Of a DNA stretch of 64,000 nt, positions 25,856-34,045 are shown in pieces (position 1 is the first letter of the stretch; every line of letters starts with the position of its first letter). The notes under the pieces were generated by a model. It worked only from the letters and a program-made list of their open reading frames with translations, ran no database searches and had not been told where the DNA came from. The position numbers and the translations under genes were made by a program. This stretch comes from Xiheibacterium sp038325765 (GTDB lineage Bacteria > Myxococcota_A > Polyangia > Nannocystales > Nannocystaceae), in contig JBBQJI010000026.1 in assembly GCA_038325765.1 (NCBI GenBank), positions 1-64,000 of the forward strand, written 5' to 3'.

Positions 25856-27391
25856 ATGGCAGCCAGCAACGAGAAGCGCGTCGTGGTCCGTCCGCTCGCG
25901 AACACGGACATCGACGCAGTGCAGGCGCTGCAGCGCCGTTGCTTTCCGGGCATCGAGCCGTGGTCGAAGGACCAGCTCGCGGCCCAGCTCATGCGCTTCG
26001 CCGAGGGCCAGATCTGCGTCGAGTACGACGGCAGGCTGGTGGCGACGTCGAGCTGCCTGCTCGTCGATGGCGAGGACTATGCCCGCCCCCACACCTTCCG
26101 CGAGGCGTGCGACAGCGGCTTCATCCGCAATCACGACGCCGAGGGCGACACGCTGTACGGCATCGACATCGCCGTCGATCCGTCGTTCCGCGGCATGCGG
26201 CTGGCCCGTCGACTGTACGAGGCCCGCAAGGAGCTGGCGCGGACGATGAACCTCCGCGCGATCCTCATCGCCGGACGCATCCCCGAGTACCAGATCCACG
26301 CCAAGTCGATGACCGCCGACGAGTACACGCGCAAGGTGATGCGCAAGGAGCTCAAGGACACGGTGCTCACCGCCCAGCTCGCCAATGGCTTCGCCGTGCG
26401 CGACGTGATCGTCGGCTACCTGCCCAGCGACCACGAGTCGCTCGGCCATGCAGTGCTGATGGAGTGGCTGAACCCAGCCCACGCCCCGGCCACGGGCACC
26501 TACCCCCGGATCGCCCGCATCGCCGCGGTGCAGTACCAGATGCGCCCCGTCGACAGCTTCGAGGCGTTCTCCAAGCAATGCGAGTTCTTCGTCGACACCG
26601 CGTCGGAGTACCGCGCCGACTTCTTGGTGTTCCCCGAGCTGCTCACCAACCAGCTCCAGGCCCTGGTCACCGCCGATCGCCCGGCGCTGACAGCCAGGCG
26701 CCTCGACGAGTTCACCGAGCGCTACGTCGCCATGTTCACGCAGATGGCGATCAAGCACAACGTCAACATCATCGGTGGCAGCCACCTGACGATGGAGAAT
26801 CACGCGCTGTACAACATCGCGTACCTGTTCCGTCGCGACGGCACCGTCGGCCGCCAGCGCAAGATCCACATCACGCCCTCGGAGGGGCGTTGGTGGGGCG
26901 TGTCGGCGGGCAACGAGCTCGAGGTCTTCGACACCGACCGTGGCAAGGTCGCGATCCTCATCTGCTACGACGTCGAGTTCCCCGAGCTCTCGCGCATCGC
27001 CGCAGCCCAGGGCGCCCGCATCCTCTTCGTACCGTTCAACACCGACATCCGCTCCGGCTATCTGCGGGTGCGCTCGTGTGCCCATGCGCGGTGCATCGAG
27101 AACCACGTCTATGCCGTGCTCTCGGGGCCCGTCGGCAACCTGCCGTTCGTCGCCGGCGCCGACATCCACTATGGCCAGTCGTGCGTGCTCACGCCGTGCG
27201 ACATCCCCTTCGCCCGCGACGGCATCGCCGAGGAGGGCACACCCAACGTCGAGACCATGGTGGTCTGCGAGCTGGATCTCGACGTGCTGCGCCGGACGAG
27301 GCGCGCGGGGACGGTGAGCACGTGGTTCGACAGGCGCACGGATCTGTATCGGGTCGTGTACAAGCGGGGGCGCAAGGCGCAGGAGATCTGA
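25856..27391 (+). CDS. GNAT acetyltransferase-nitrilase (carbon-nitrogen hydrolase) fusion
   Basis: The 511-residue protein is a two-domain fusion. Residues 8-205 form a GNAT N-acetyltransferase (RPLANTDIDAV, YGIDIAVDPSFRGMRLARRLY is the acetyl-CoA-binding segment). Residues 219-500 form a nitrilase-superfamily amidase with a complete Glu-Lys-Cys triad: E261 in FPELL, K336 in RQRKIHIT and C370 in LICYDVEFPE. The same domain order occurs in a known but poorly characterised family of bacterial proteins; the idea that one domain removes and the other adds an acyl or amide group on the same substrate is inference. No signal peptide. Its neighbours are unrelated, so it appears monocistronic. Confidence 0.92.
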   Translation: MAASNEKRVVVRPLANTDIDAVQALQRRCFPGIEPWSKDQLAAQLMRFAEGQICVEYDGRLVATSSCLLVDGEDYARPHTFREACDSGFIRNHDAEGDTLYGIDIAVDPSFRGMRLARRLYEARKELARTMNLRAILIAGRIPEYQIHAKSMTADEYTRKVMRKELKDTVLTAQLANGFAVRDVIVGYLPSDHESLGHAVLMEWLNPAHAPATGTYPRIARIAAVQYQMRPVDSFEAFSKQCEFFVDTASEYRADFLVFPELLTNQLQALVTADRPALTARRLDEFTERYVAMFTQMAIKHNVNIIGGSHLTMENHALYNIAYLFRRDGTVGRQRKIHITPSEGRWWGVSAGNELEVFDTDRGKVAILICYDVEFPELSRIAAAQGARILFVPFNTDIRSGYLRVRSCAHARCIENHVYAVLSGPVGNLPFVAGADIHYGQSCVLTPCDIPFARDGIAEEGTPNVETMVVCELDLDVLRRTRRAGTVSTWFDRRTDLYRVVYKRGRKAQEI

Positions 27392-27476
27392 GCGGGGGCG
27401 GCGATGCGCTGCCGGCGTCGCGTCGTGACCGTGCACGAGTCCGCTCCACCGTCTTCGCCGAGGCGTGAGCACCGAG

Positions 27477-28217
27477 CTACTCGGGGTGGAGCGGTGCTCG
27501 AGGCGTCCAGCGCTGTACCAACTCGCTCCACAGCCGCACCCAGGTCGTCCACCCGTGCGCGCCGGGCCGAACCACCACGCAGCTCTCCGGCAGCGCTGCG
27601 CCCAGCACGGCGAAACTGGGGACACCGCCATCGTCTGCACCATACGCGAGGAAGATCGGGAATCCCTCGGGCTGCCGTGCGCGCCGCTGCAGGAACACCC
27701 AGAGTTCTTCGTCGTAACGCTGACGCGCCGCGGCGGGTGGCGACCATGTCGAGAGGCCTCCGGACGCGCGGATGCGGTCGAGCGTGCGACGGCGTCCGAG
27801 ATACGGCGCGATCAGGATCAATCCATCGACGAGCTCGGGGTGACGTTCGGCGACGAGCAGCGCCCCGAGCCCGCCCATCGAGGTCCCGACGAGCCAGATG
27901 CTGCGTGCACCGGCTCGGCGTGCGGGGCGGAGAACATCGTCGCGCAGCCGCTCGACGATCTGGAGGCCGGTGTAGTAGCGGAACCGTGCATCGACCGTGA
28001 CTACGTCGACATCGGGGTGGGCGCGCTGGATCATCGCCACCACGCCGCGCTCGGCGTAGACCTCGCCCGCGTCGCCGAAACCTGGCAGCAGTACGACCAG
28101 CGGCGGTGCAGCCGCATCAGCGGTGCTCGGCAGGGCCGCGGAATGCAGCGTGGTCGGGATGGGGGCACGCGCACACCCGAGCGAGAGCAGGACCAAAGCG
28201 GCGAGTGGAAGTCGCAT
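27477..28217 (-). CDS. Alpha/beta-hydrolase lipoprotein
   Basis: The 246-residue product has a lipoprotein signal with lipobox LSLGC and a small alpha/beta-hydrolase domain. LVVLLPGFGDAG forms the oxyanion-hole strand, LVGTSMGGLGALLVA carries the nucleophile Ser in GxSxG, YGADDGG the likely Asp region, and GAHGWTTW the catalytic His. ATG 28217 is preferred over TTG 28226 because it gives a normal signal peptide. Likely an envelope esterase or lipase; no substrate can be inferred. It converges with the GNAT-nitrilase gene. Confidence 0.82.
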   Translation of the reverse strand: MRLPLAALVLLSLGCARAPIPTTLHSAALPSTADAAAPPLVVLLPGFGDAGEVYAERGVVAMIQRAHPDVDVVTVDARFRYYTGLQIVERLRDDVLRPARRAGARSIWLVGTSMGGLGALLVAERHPELVDGLILIAPYLGRRRTLDRIRASGGLSTWSPPAAARQRYDEELWVFLQRRARQPEGFPIFLAYGADDGGVPSFAVLGAALPESCVVVRPGAHGWTTWVRLWSELVQRWTPRAPLHPE

Positions 28218-28448
28218 CGTGATCAAAGCAGTGGAGACTCGAGCGATGGCGCGACCATCATTCGCCGGACATCTCGAACAAGCCCGCGTCGATCGCTCGT
28301 GCTTGCCGGCCTGACTCCGCTCGCACGCTGGTAGGCGGTCGCGGTCACGCGCTGCACCGGCGCTGCGTCGATCATCGTCGGACAGCGTAGTGCCCAGCGC
28401 GGCGAACCGCCACCGCGTTGCGCATGCCCTGACCCGGCGAGGTCCGGA

Positions 28449-28931
28449 TCACCGTATCGCGAGCAAGCGACGCAACCGGGTCGGGCGTGCGACGAGGTCC
28501 GCGACCGTGTGCTGATCGAGGGCCGCGAAGAACGCATCGCTCGCCTCCTGCAGCGCGCCGGCGAGGCGGCATGCGGGGGCGAGCACGCAGGTGTTTGCTC
28601 CGCCCTCGAAGCACTCTGCGAGCACCATGGGCTCGAGCGCACGCACGATCTCACCGAGCCGACGCTGCCGCGCCGAGGGCCGCAGACGCAGACCGCCCGC
28701 CCGCCCACGCACGGTCTCCACTGCACCGAGGTGTACGAGGTCTTGCGCCACCTTCGCCAGGTGGTGCGCGGACACGCGCAGTCGATCGGCCGCCTCGGGC
28801 ACGGCGAGCGGGTCCGCGTCGTCGGCCTGGAGTGCCAGGACCATGAGGAGGCGCAGGGCGAGTTCGGTGCGGTGCGTGAGCAGCATGGGCGTGAGCGCAA
28901 GGTCTGCGGGGTGTCGAGGCGAATCCGTCAT
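28449..28931 (-). CDS. Rrf2-family, NsrR-like iron-sulfur transcription regulator
   Basis: The 160-residue protein has the Rrf2 winged helix: RTELALRLLMVLAL, VPEAADRLRVSAHHLAKVAQDL (recognition helix), HLGAVETVRGRAGGLRL (wing). A C-terminal trio Cys107-x7-Cys115-x5-Cys121 (ECFEGGANTC, APACRL) is the cluster-binding loop typical of NsrR/IscR members. NsrR proteins hold an Fe-S cluster that reacts with nitric oxide and derepresses NO-detoxifying genes. The divergent neighbour is a truncated haemoglobin, which supports an NsrR-like role. An A/T-rich inverted repeat lies 12-34 bp upstream of its start, so autoregulation is likely. The Cys spacing differs from classic NsrR, so the exact sub-type is uncertain. 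Confidence 0.88.
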   Translation of the reverse strand: MTDSPRHPADLALTPMLLTHRTELALRLLMVLALQADDADPLAVPEAADRLRVSAHHLAKVAQDLVHLGAVETVRGRAGGLRLRPSARQRRLGEIVRALEPMVLAECFEGGANTCVLAPACRLAGALQEASDAFFAALDQHTVADLVARPTRLRRLLAIR

Positions 28932-28942
28932 TGCGGATACCG

Positions 28943-28965
28943 GTATTTATCGTACTTGTAAATGC
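28943..28965. promoter_or_regulatory. Candidate Rrf2/NsrR operator
   Basis: GTATTTA (28943-28949) and TAAATGC (28959-28965) form an imperfect inverted repeat in an A/T-rich island between the divergent regulator and haemoglobin genes. The half-sites resemble the GYATTT/AAATRC arms of NsrR sites, but the spacing is 10 bp larger than in the classic site. Confidence 0.55.
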
Positions 28966-28969
28966 GGTG

Positions 28970-29365
28970 GTGAACGAGATCGATCGCGCCGGGCTCACCC
29001 GGATGGTGCACGCCTTCTACGCCCGTGTGCAGGAGGACGACCTCCTCGGCCCGGTCTTCCATGCACGCATGCGTGGCCCCTGGTCAGAGCACCTCGACAA
29101 GATGGTCGACTTCTGGAGCGCGGCCCTTCTCCGCGAGCCCGGCTACGCGGGCAACCCCAGATCGGTGCACGCTCGGCTCGACGGCGTCGGGCCGCAGCAT
29201 TTTCGCCGCTGGCTCGAGCTGTTCGCCGAGACGCTCGCGGAGATCTTCACCGAAGACGTCGCGGACCAGATCCACGCGCGAGCCCGGATGATGGCGGGCG
29301 GCCTGTTGTCCGCGCGCGGCTTCGGCCGCCACCACCTCTCGATGCGCGCCACGAACGAAAGCTGA
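28970..29365 (+). CDS. Truncated haemoglobin, group III
   Basis: From GTG 28970 the product is 131 residues, the normal size of group III truncated haemoglobins. It shows VHAFYARVQEDDLLGPVF at the B/C helices with the conserved Tyr, HLDKMVDFWSAALL, the group III block PGYAGNP, and HFRRWLELFAETL with proximal His78. Such globins bind O2 and NO; several act in NO or reactive-species defence. A GTG at 28967 or TTG at 28931 are alternative starts, but 28970 fits family length and leaves the operator upstream. It precedes a cupin gene by 7 bp (likely operon) and is divergent from the NsrR-like regulator. Confidence 0.9.
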   Translation: MNEIDRAGLTRMVHAFYARVQEDDLLGPVFHARMRGPWSEHLDKMVDFWSAALLREPGYAGNPRSVHARLDGVGPQHFRRWLELFAETLAEIFTEDVADQIHARARMMAGGLLSARGFGRHHLSMRATNES

Positions 29366-29372
29366 TCGTCCA

Positions 29373-29750
29373 ATGATGCACCCACCCCACGACGTGACCC
29401 CTGATCTCTTCGGATCCCTCGACATGGCGACGATCGCCGCGGAGCTCGTCGAGCTCGCGCGCGACGCCGCCGACGGCAAGGCTGCGCGGACGCTCGTCAA
29501 GAGTCCTCAGCTCACGGTCGTCGCCATGGGTCTGAAACGAGGCGAGAGCCTGCAGGAGCACGCGGCGCCCGGCACCGTACTCGTGGTACCGGTGCTCGGC
29601 CGTGTGACGTTTGCGGCGCCCGCGACGGGGGCGGAGGCCGACGTCGAAGGTCGTCGATGCCTCGCCATGGGCCCCGGCCTGCGCCACGCCGTGACGGCCA
29701 CCGACGACGCCGTGTTCCTGTTGGTGATCGGCGCGCGCCCGGAGGCGTGA
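29373..29750 (+). CDS. Small cupin-like protein
   Basis: The 125-residue product contains a single beta-barrel of cupin type: TLVKSPQLTVVAMGLKRGESLQEH, APGTVLVVPVLGRVTF, CLAMGPGLRHAVTATDD, AVFLLVIGARP. His in LQEH and His in RHAV are candidate metal ligands. Proteins of this kind often sit beside globins and NsrR-type regulators. It starts 7 bp after the haemoglobin stop and is probably cotranscribed. A role in nitrosative-stress defence is inferred from position only. Confidence 0.82.
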   Translation: MMHPPHDVTPDLFGSLDMATIAAELVELARDAADGKAARTLVKSPQLTVVAMGLKRGESLQEHAAPGTVLVVPVLGRVTFAAPATGAEADVEGRRCLAMGPGLRHAVTATDDAVFLLVIGARPEA

Positions 29751-29754
29751 TCGC

Positions 29755-30562
29755 GACCGCGGGCCGAGCCGCAGCGTCCGCAACCGCAGGACCCGCCACC
29801 GCGTGGGCGAGCGCTCGACCACGCGGTAGAAGCCAACGTCGCCGAACCCGCGCCCGCGCGACGAGAGAATCAGGCCGGCGCGGCCACACGAAGGACCGCC
29901 GCTGCCGACGGCGCGAGCAGCACCGTGGCGTTGCCCCGCGGCAGCGGGAACACGACGCGCACGCACGGGAGCGCGTGCATGGGCGCGATGCCGTCGCCGT
30001 AGAAGCCGGTGTACACCACGCGATCGCGGGAGCCAGGGGCCGCGCGACGCCTGCGGATCCACGCAGTGCACACGCGTCGCCCCTCCGCGTCGCGCAAAGG
30101 CAGCACCTGGATCACCAGGCCGCGGGCCAGATCGAGCCCCGTCACGGGGAACTCGAGCTGCTGCATCGCGCGGCTGACGGTGTTCACCAACAGCCACAGC
30201 ATCAGGCGCCCGGGGAACGGCGAGTGATTCCACGCCTCGAGGTCGTACTCACTGGTGCGCTCGTAGAAGCGGTGGATCTAGGGATGCACCTGCTGCGGGT
30301 CGAACGATGGGCTGGCGAGCGAGGCGAAGCCCTCGACCAGACCCGTGTCCGATCGCTGCTCGTCGACCGTCCAGCCCTGCTGTGCCGCGATGTCGCGGTA
30401 CGCCAGCGGCCCCAGCTCGAGTCGAGGTCCGCCGACCGGGCCGGCCAGCCACTGTAAGCTCCGCGGATCGCAGCGCTTGCCGAGCAGGATCACCCAGGCG
30501 CGGATGAGCGCCGCACCGGCCACAGCGATCCACCGCATCCCCACGCCCGTCACTCCGGCCAT
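29755..30562 (-). pseudogene. Broken gene with a TAG stop and a frameshift
   Basis: From ATG 30562 the frame reads a membrane-proximal N-terminus, GPRLELGPLAYRDIAAQQGW and SFDPQQVHP, then TAG at 30278-30280, then continues in frame as IHRFYERTSEYDLEAWNHSPF and QQLEFPVTGLDLARGLV to VVFPLPRGNATVLLAP, stopping at 29870. The expected C-terminus continues in another frame (LILSSRGRGFGDVGFYRVVER, TLRLGPR). This gives one nonsense mutation and one frameshift in a protein of about 270 residues. Related proteins of unknown function, with the HPxI/V-x-x-FYE and PLD segments, exist in actinobacteria and myxobacteria (from memory). The promoter-like TAGAAT is retained 7 bp upstream. Confidence 0.75.
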
Positions 30563-30569
30563 CGCCAAG

Positions 30570-30575
30570 ATTCTA
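30570..30575 (-). promoter_or_regulatory. Putative -10 box TAGAAT of a leaderless transcript
   Basis: On the minus strand TAGAAT ends 7 bp before the ATG at 30562 of the pseudogene. Confidence 0.4.
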
Positions 30576-30592
30576 CACCCGCCACCGCCGCG

Positions 30593-32701
30593 TCACCCCG
30601 CACTCCGACGCCGACGACGAAGCGCGACGAGCAAGAGCCCGAGCCACGCGGGGCCGCCGAATCCGACCATGGGTCCGCCCTCCCCTGCGCTGCAGTGGGC
30701 GCAACCCGCCGTCCTTCCCGTGACCGGATCCACGCTCGCCCCCGCCAAAGAGACCCCCGCGCTGTCGCGGCTCGCGGTCGAACTGGACTGGACGACCGAG
30801 GTGAATCCGCGGTTCGTTCCGCCGACCTGGATGTTACGGAACTCCTCCATGTTCACGACACGTCCGCCCTGGGTGCTCTCGCCGAAGAGGTCGGCACCCG
30901 TGCGGCCGCGCTCGAGCATCTCCCGCGTTCGGGCGGTGAGCTCCGACTCCGGGATCGCCAGGAACGAGGTGTAGGGGGTCACGATGTCGTAGGCGACGCC
31001 GAGTCGCGTCACCTCGGCGATGCGCTCTTCCGTGTCGGCGTCGCCCGGTGCGAGGGCGAGTCGCGTGAGTAGGTCTTCGATCCGTGCCCGCGCCCACATC
31101 GATCCGACCCACGGACGGTCGGCGGCCCTGGGGATGTTCAGCGCGTGTCGAAGGATCCTCGCACCCGCGGTCGTGGTGCCGGTGAGGCTGACGTCGAGCT
31201 CACCCGTGCCCTGGACCCGGGCCGTGATCACGATCTCGTCGCCGGCGAACAGATCGGGCAGCGTCGCCGGGTATGTCCGCACCAGGGTGGGTCCCTCGGC
31301 GGCGAGCGAAAGGCCGACGAACACCGGCGCGGCCATGCGCGCATACAATCGTTTCATCGCCGGCCGGATCTCCGAGGCCGCGGCGATGGGCGTGTAGCGG
31401 CCGCGCTTGAGCGCCGCGAGTCGAAACAGCGCCGCGGTGTCGACCTGCGCACCCACGCCGATCGTGAACAGCCGGACGTCGCGCGTGTCGGCCTCGACCG
31501 CCGCGAAGGCGGGCTCGCGCGGCGACTCGCCGTCGGTGAGGAGCAGCACCGACTTGGGGCGATCGTCGTCGGCCTGGCGGGTGAGCGCGGCCTCCAGCGC
31601 GAGCGCGATGTCGGTCCCACCGCCGTTCCCAGCCCCGTCGATGAACCGCTGGGCCTTTTTCCGGACGCTGTCGGTGACCGGTCGCGGTGTGGGGAACAGC
31701 GCCTCGGCGCGGTCATCGAACAACACCACATTGAGGCGATCGGTGGCGTCGAGCTGCTCGACGATCGCGGCGGCGGCGGCCTTGCCGTTGTCGATGGGCT
31801 CGCCGGCCATGCTGCCCGACTCGTCGAGCACGAGCGTGACGTCCTTCGGCACACGCGCCGCGGGCGTGGACGCCGGCGCGGCGACATGGAGCAGCACGTA
31901 GCCGTCCTCACCGCGATCGCGGTGGACCCAGCCGTGCATCGTCATCGGCGGCGCACCGATCGTCCACTGCAGATCGAACTCGCGGATCTTGCCCGATCGG
32001 GCCTTGCCGGTGACGCGGGTGCGCCCGCGTTCGGTCGTCACCCGCAGCACGTGCGAGCGCGAGCGCAGCCCCGAGACGCCGCGCGCGTCGGCGATCTCCA
32101 CGCTCACCTCGGCACCCGCGCCCGCGAGCGGGGCGCTGTACGAGACCTCGCCGGCGTGCTGTTCGAGCCACTGCTCCCACACGAACTGGGTCCGCTTGAG
32201 CTCGCCCGGCTCGATCGGGAACACCTCGAGCGAGTACCGCCCCGGTGCGATCTGCTCCAGCAATCCCGGGTCACGCCGACGCCCTACGGTCTCGTCGTAG
32301 ATTGCCCGCGCAGTGCCGCGGGGCAGGACCTCGCCGAGGATCCGTTCTGCGCCGTTCCAGTACGAGAAAGCCGTGATGCGCGCGGACTCGGCCAGCGCGA
32401 GCACGGCGAGGCCCTCGACGCGGCCGTCCGCCACGTTGCGGTGGACCAGGCTCGACACGGCGCGCGCGTGCTGCCCTTCGATCTCGATCGCCAGCGTCTG
32501 ACTCACCAGCGGCAGCGCCTCGCGATCGCCGAACTCGAAGCGGACCAGTTCGCGGGAAGGCTCCCGGGAAGGCTCCCGGAAAGGCTCCCGGCGAGCGGCG
32601 GTGGTCCTGCCTTCGACCCGGCGCGCGGGCGCTGCCTCGGGCGCAGACGTGGAACACAGCAGCGTGAGCGCAAAGGCGGCGGCGAATTGCAGCGCGTGCA
32701 T
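30593..32701 (-). CDS. VIT and vWA domain surface protein with MYXO-CTERM-like tail
   Basis: The 702-residue protein has a signal peptide, a short Arg/Glu/Pro/Ser repeat (REPFREPSREPSREL, encoded by a 12-bp repeat), a VIT domain (around residues 50-200: ALPLVSQTLAIEIEGQHARA, EQIAPGRYSLEVFPIEPGE), and a von Willebrand A domain with an intact MIDAS (VTLVLDESGSM, later GGGTDIALAL and LLLTDGE). It ends in GCAHC, a hydrophobic stretch and RRRRR, a MYXO-CTERM-like sorting signal. The layout resembles inter-alpha-trypsin-inhibitor-like bacterial proteins involved in surface adhesion. It is probably exported and displayed at the outer membrane. Confidence 0.88.
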   Translation of the reverse strand: MHALQFAAAFALTLLCSTSAPEAAPARRVEGRTTAARREPFREPSREPSRELVRFEFGDREALPLVSQTLAIEIEGQHARAVSSLVHRNVADGRVEGLAVLALAESARITAFSYWNGAERILGEVLPRGTARAIYDETVGRRRDPGLLEQIAPGRYSLEVFPIEPGELKRTQFVWEQWLEQHAGEVSYSAPLAGAGAEVSVEIADARGVSGLRSRSHVLRVTTERGRTRVTGKARSGKIREFDLQWTIGAPPMTMHGWVHRDRGEDGYVLLHVAAPASTPAARVPKDVTLVLDESGSMAGEPIDNGKAAAAAIVEQLDATDRLNVVLFDDRAEALFPTPRPVTDSVRKKAQRFIDGAGNGGGTDIALALEAALTRQADDDRPKSVLLLTDGESPREPAFAAVEADTRDVRLFTIGVGAQVDTAALFRLAALKRGRYTPIAAASEIRPAMKRLYARMAAPVFVGLSLAAEGPTLVRTYPATLPDLFAGDEIVITARVQGTGELDVSLTGTTTAGARILRHALNIPRAADRPWVGSMWARARIEDLLTRLALAPGDADTEERIAEVTRLGVAYDIVTPYTSFLAIPESELTARTREMLERGRTGADLFGESTQGGRVVNMEEFRNIQVGGTNRGFTSVVQSSSTASRDSAGVSLAGASVDPVTGRTAGCAHCSAGEGGPMVGFGGPAWLGLLLVALRRRRRSAG

Positions 32702-32924
32702 GGCGGTCCCCTATGGCGCCCGGGTCGGTTGAGCGCCCGGAGGGCGCGAGGATGCGGGCGAGGACCGGGGAAACGGCGTCCCGTCGCAGCGCCTTACATG
32801 CCGGCCAAGGTCAGAGGGATGGCCGACGTAGCGCGCAGCGCCAAGCGCACGAACTGCGATGGGCCAGGGGCGTTAAACCGAGCGGCTACCCGCGGCACTA
32901 CCGGCTGCGATGGGGAGCAAAGCC

Positions 32925-34016
32925 ATGCAGGATTTCCGCGATCTCGTACGCAACCATGGTCGCAGGAACACGGTGGGCGCGATCGGCCTGGCCGCCGCGC
33001 TGCTGGTGCCCGCAGCCTGCTACTCCGGACTCGAGGGCGATGAGCTCGGCATCGACGACGAGGGCGATACCGAGGTCGAGCTCGACGTCGAGCCGATCGG
33101 CCCCAACAGCACCGCCGTGTGCGCCCCGACCATGAGCCTGTTCCCGGTCGCAGCGCCGCACAACATCGGCTACGACGGAGGGTCGTGCGGCGGTCCCAAT
33201 GGCTGCGCGGTGAGCTGCCCCGACAGCAACGCGAACTCCGACTGGAATCCCGCGACCACCCACAACGGCATCGACATCTTCGCCCACGAGGGCGCCCCGC
33301 TGGTCGCAGTCGCCGATGGCGAGGTCGTCGGCTCGGGCACCGTGAGCGATACCTCGGGCATCCGCGTGAAGATCCGCGACGCGTGCGGGTGGTCGTACTA
33401 CTACGGCCACCTGCGGAGCGCCGCGGTGAGCAAGGGCCAGCACGTTCGCGCCGGAGACATCATCGGCACCATGGGCCACACCGGCACCCACTCGACACAC
33501 CTGCACTTCAACGTGTCGCCTGCAGGCTATCTCGACGACATCGATCCGTTCGAGCTGCTGGTGAGCACCAGCCCCACCGCCTGCGGCGCGGCGCCCGAGC
33601 TCCCACCCGATGACAGCGGTGGCGGCAGCGTCGAGCCCCAGCCGCCGGCGCCCGAGCCCCCGCCGCCGGGCACCTGCGGCGTCATGGTCGACGGCGATGC
33701 CCTCGGCGTCGACGGGGCGCTCACGTCCTGCGACGGGCGCTTCTCGTTGGTGATGCAGGGCGACGGCAACGTCGTGTTGTACCAGCACGGCTCGGCCGGG
33801 GCGTTGTGGCACGCGGGCACCGTCGGCCGCGGCGGCACCGTGCTCGCGATGCAGGGCGACGGCAACCTGGTGCTCTACACAGACGGCGGCGCCCCGGTGT
33901 GGCACACCCAGACCCACGGCCGTCCCGGCGCATACCTTCAGCTGGACGACGCGGGCGCGCTGATCCTGTTCGACGGCGGTCAACCGGTGTGGTGGTCGGG
34001 CACCGGCGGGCTCTGA
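32925..34016 (+). CDS. M23 endopeptidase lipoprotein with bulb-type lectin domain
   Basis: ATG 32925 is preceded by GGGGAG at 7-bp spacing, so it is preferred over ATG 32910. The 363-residue protein has a lipobox (PAAC, Cys32), a small Cys-containing domain (residues 66-98), an M23 domain with H113-x3-D117 (HNGID) and H192/H194 (THLHFN), a Pro/Glu linker, and a C-terminal bulb (mannose-binding type) lectin domain at 251-363 with QGDGNVVLY and QGDGNLVLY repeats; the third repeat (DDAGALILF) is degenerate. The lectin may tether the peptidase to envelope glycans. A related lectin domain is fused to the SpoIID protein encoded 3.2 kb away. Confidence 0.92.
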   Translation: MQDFRDLVRNHGRRNTVGAIGLAAALLVPAACYSGLEGDELGIDDEGDTEVELDVEPIGPNSTAVCAPTMSLFPVAAPHNIGYDGGSCGGPNGCAVSCPDSNANSDWNPATTHNGIDIFAHEGAPLVAVADGEVVGSGTVSDTSGIRVKIRDACGWSYYYGHLRSAAVSKGQHVRAGDIIGTMGHTGTHSTHLHFNVSPAGYLDDIDPFELLVSTSPTACGAAPELPPDDSGGGSVEPQPPAPEPPPPGTCGVMVDGDALGVDGALTSCDGRFSLVMQGDGNVVLYQHGSAGALWHAGTVGRGGTVLAMQGDGNLVLYTDGGAPVWHTQTHGRPGAYLQLDDAGALILFDGGQPVWWSGTGGL

Positions 34017-34045
34017 TCCCGCGGCTGCGCCAACGCGCGCCCGGC

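Noticed and set aside
11590..30280. Alternative genetic code (TAA and TAG as sense codons)
   Set aside because: The two stops replace different residues, TAA, TAG and TGA all terminate other genes here normally, and one affected gene also has a frameshift. Mutation or error is simpler.
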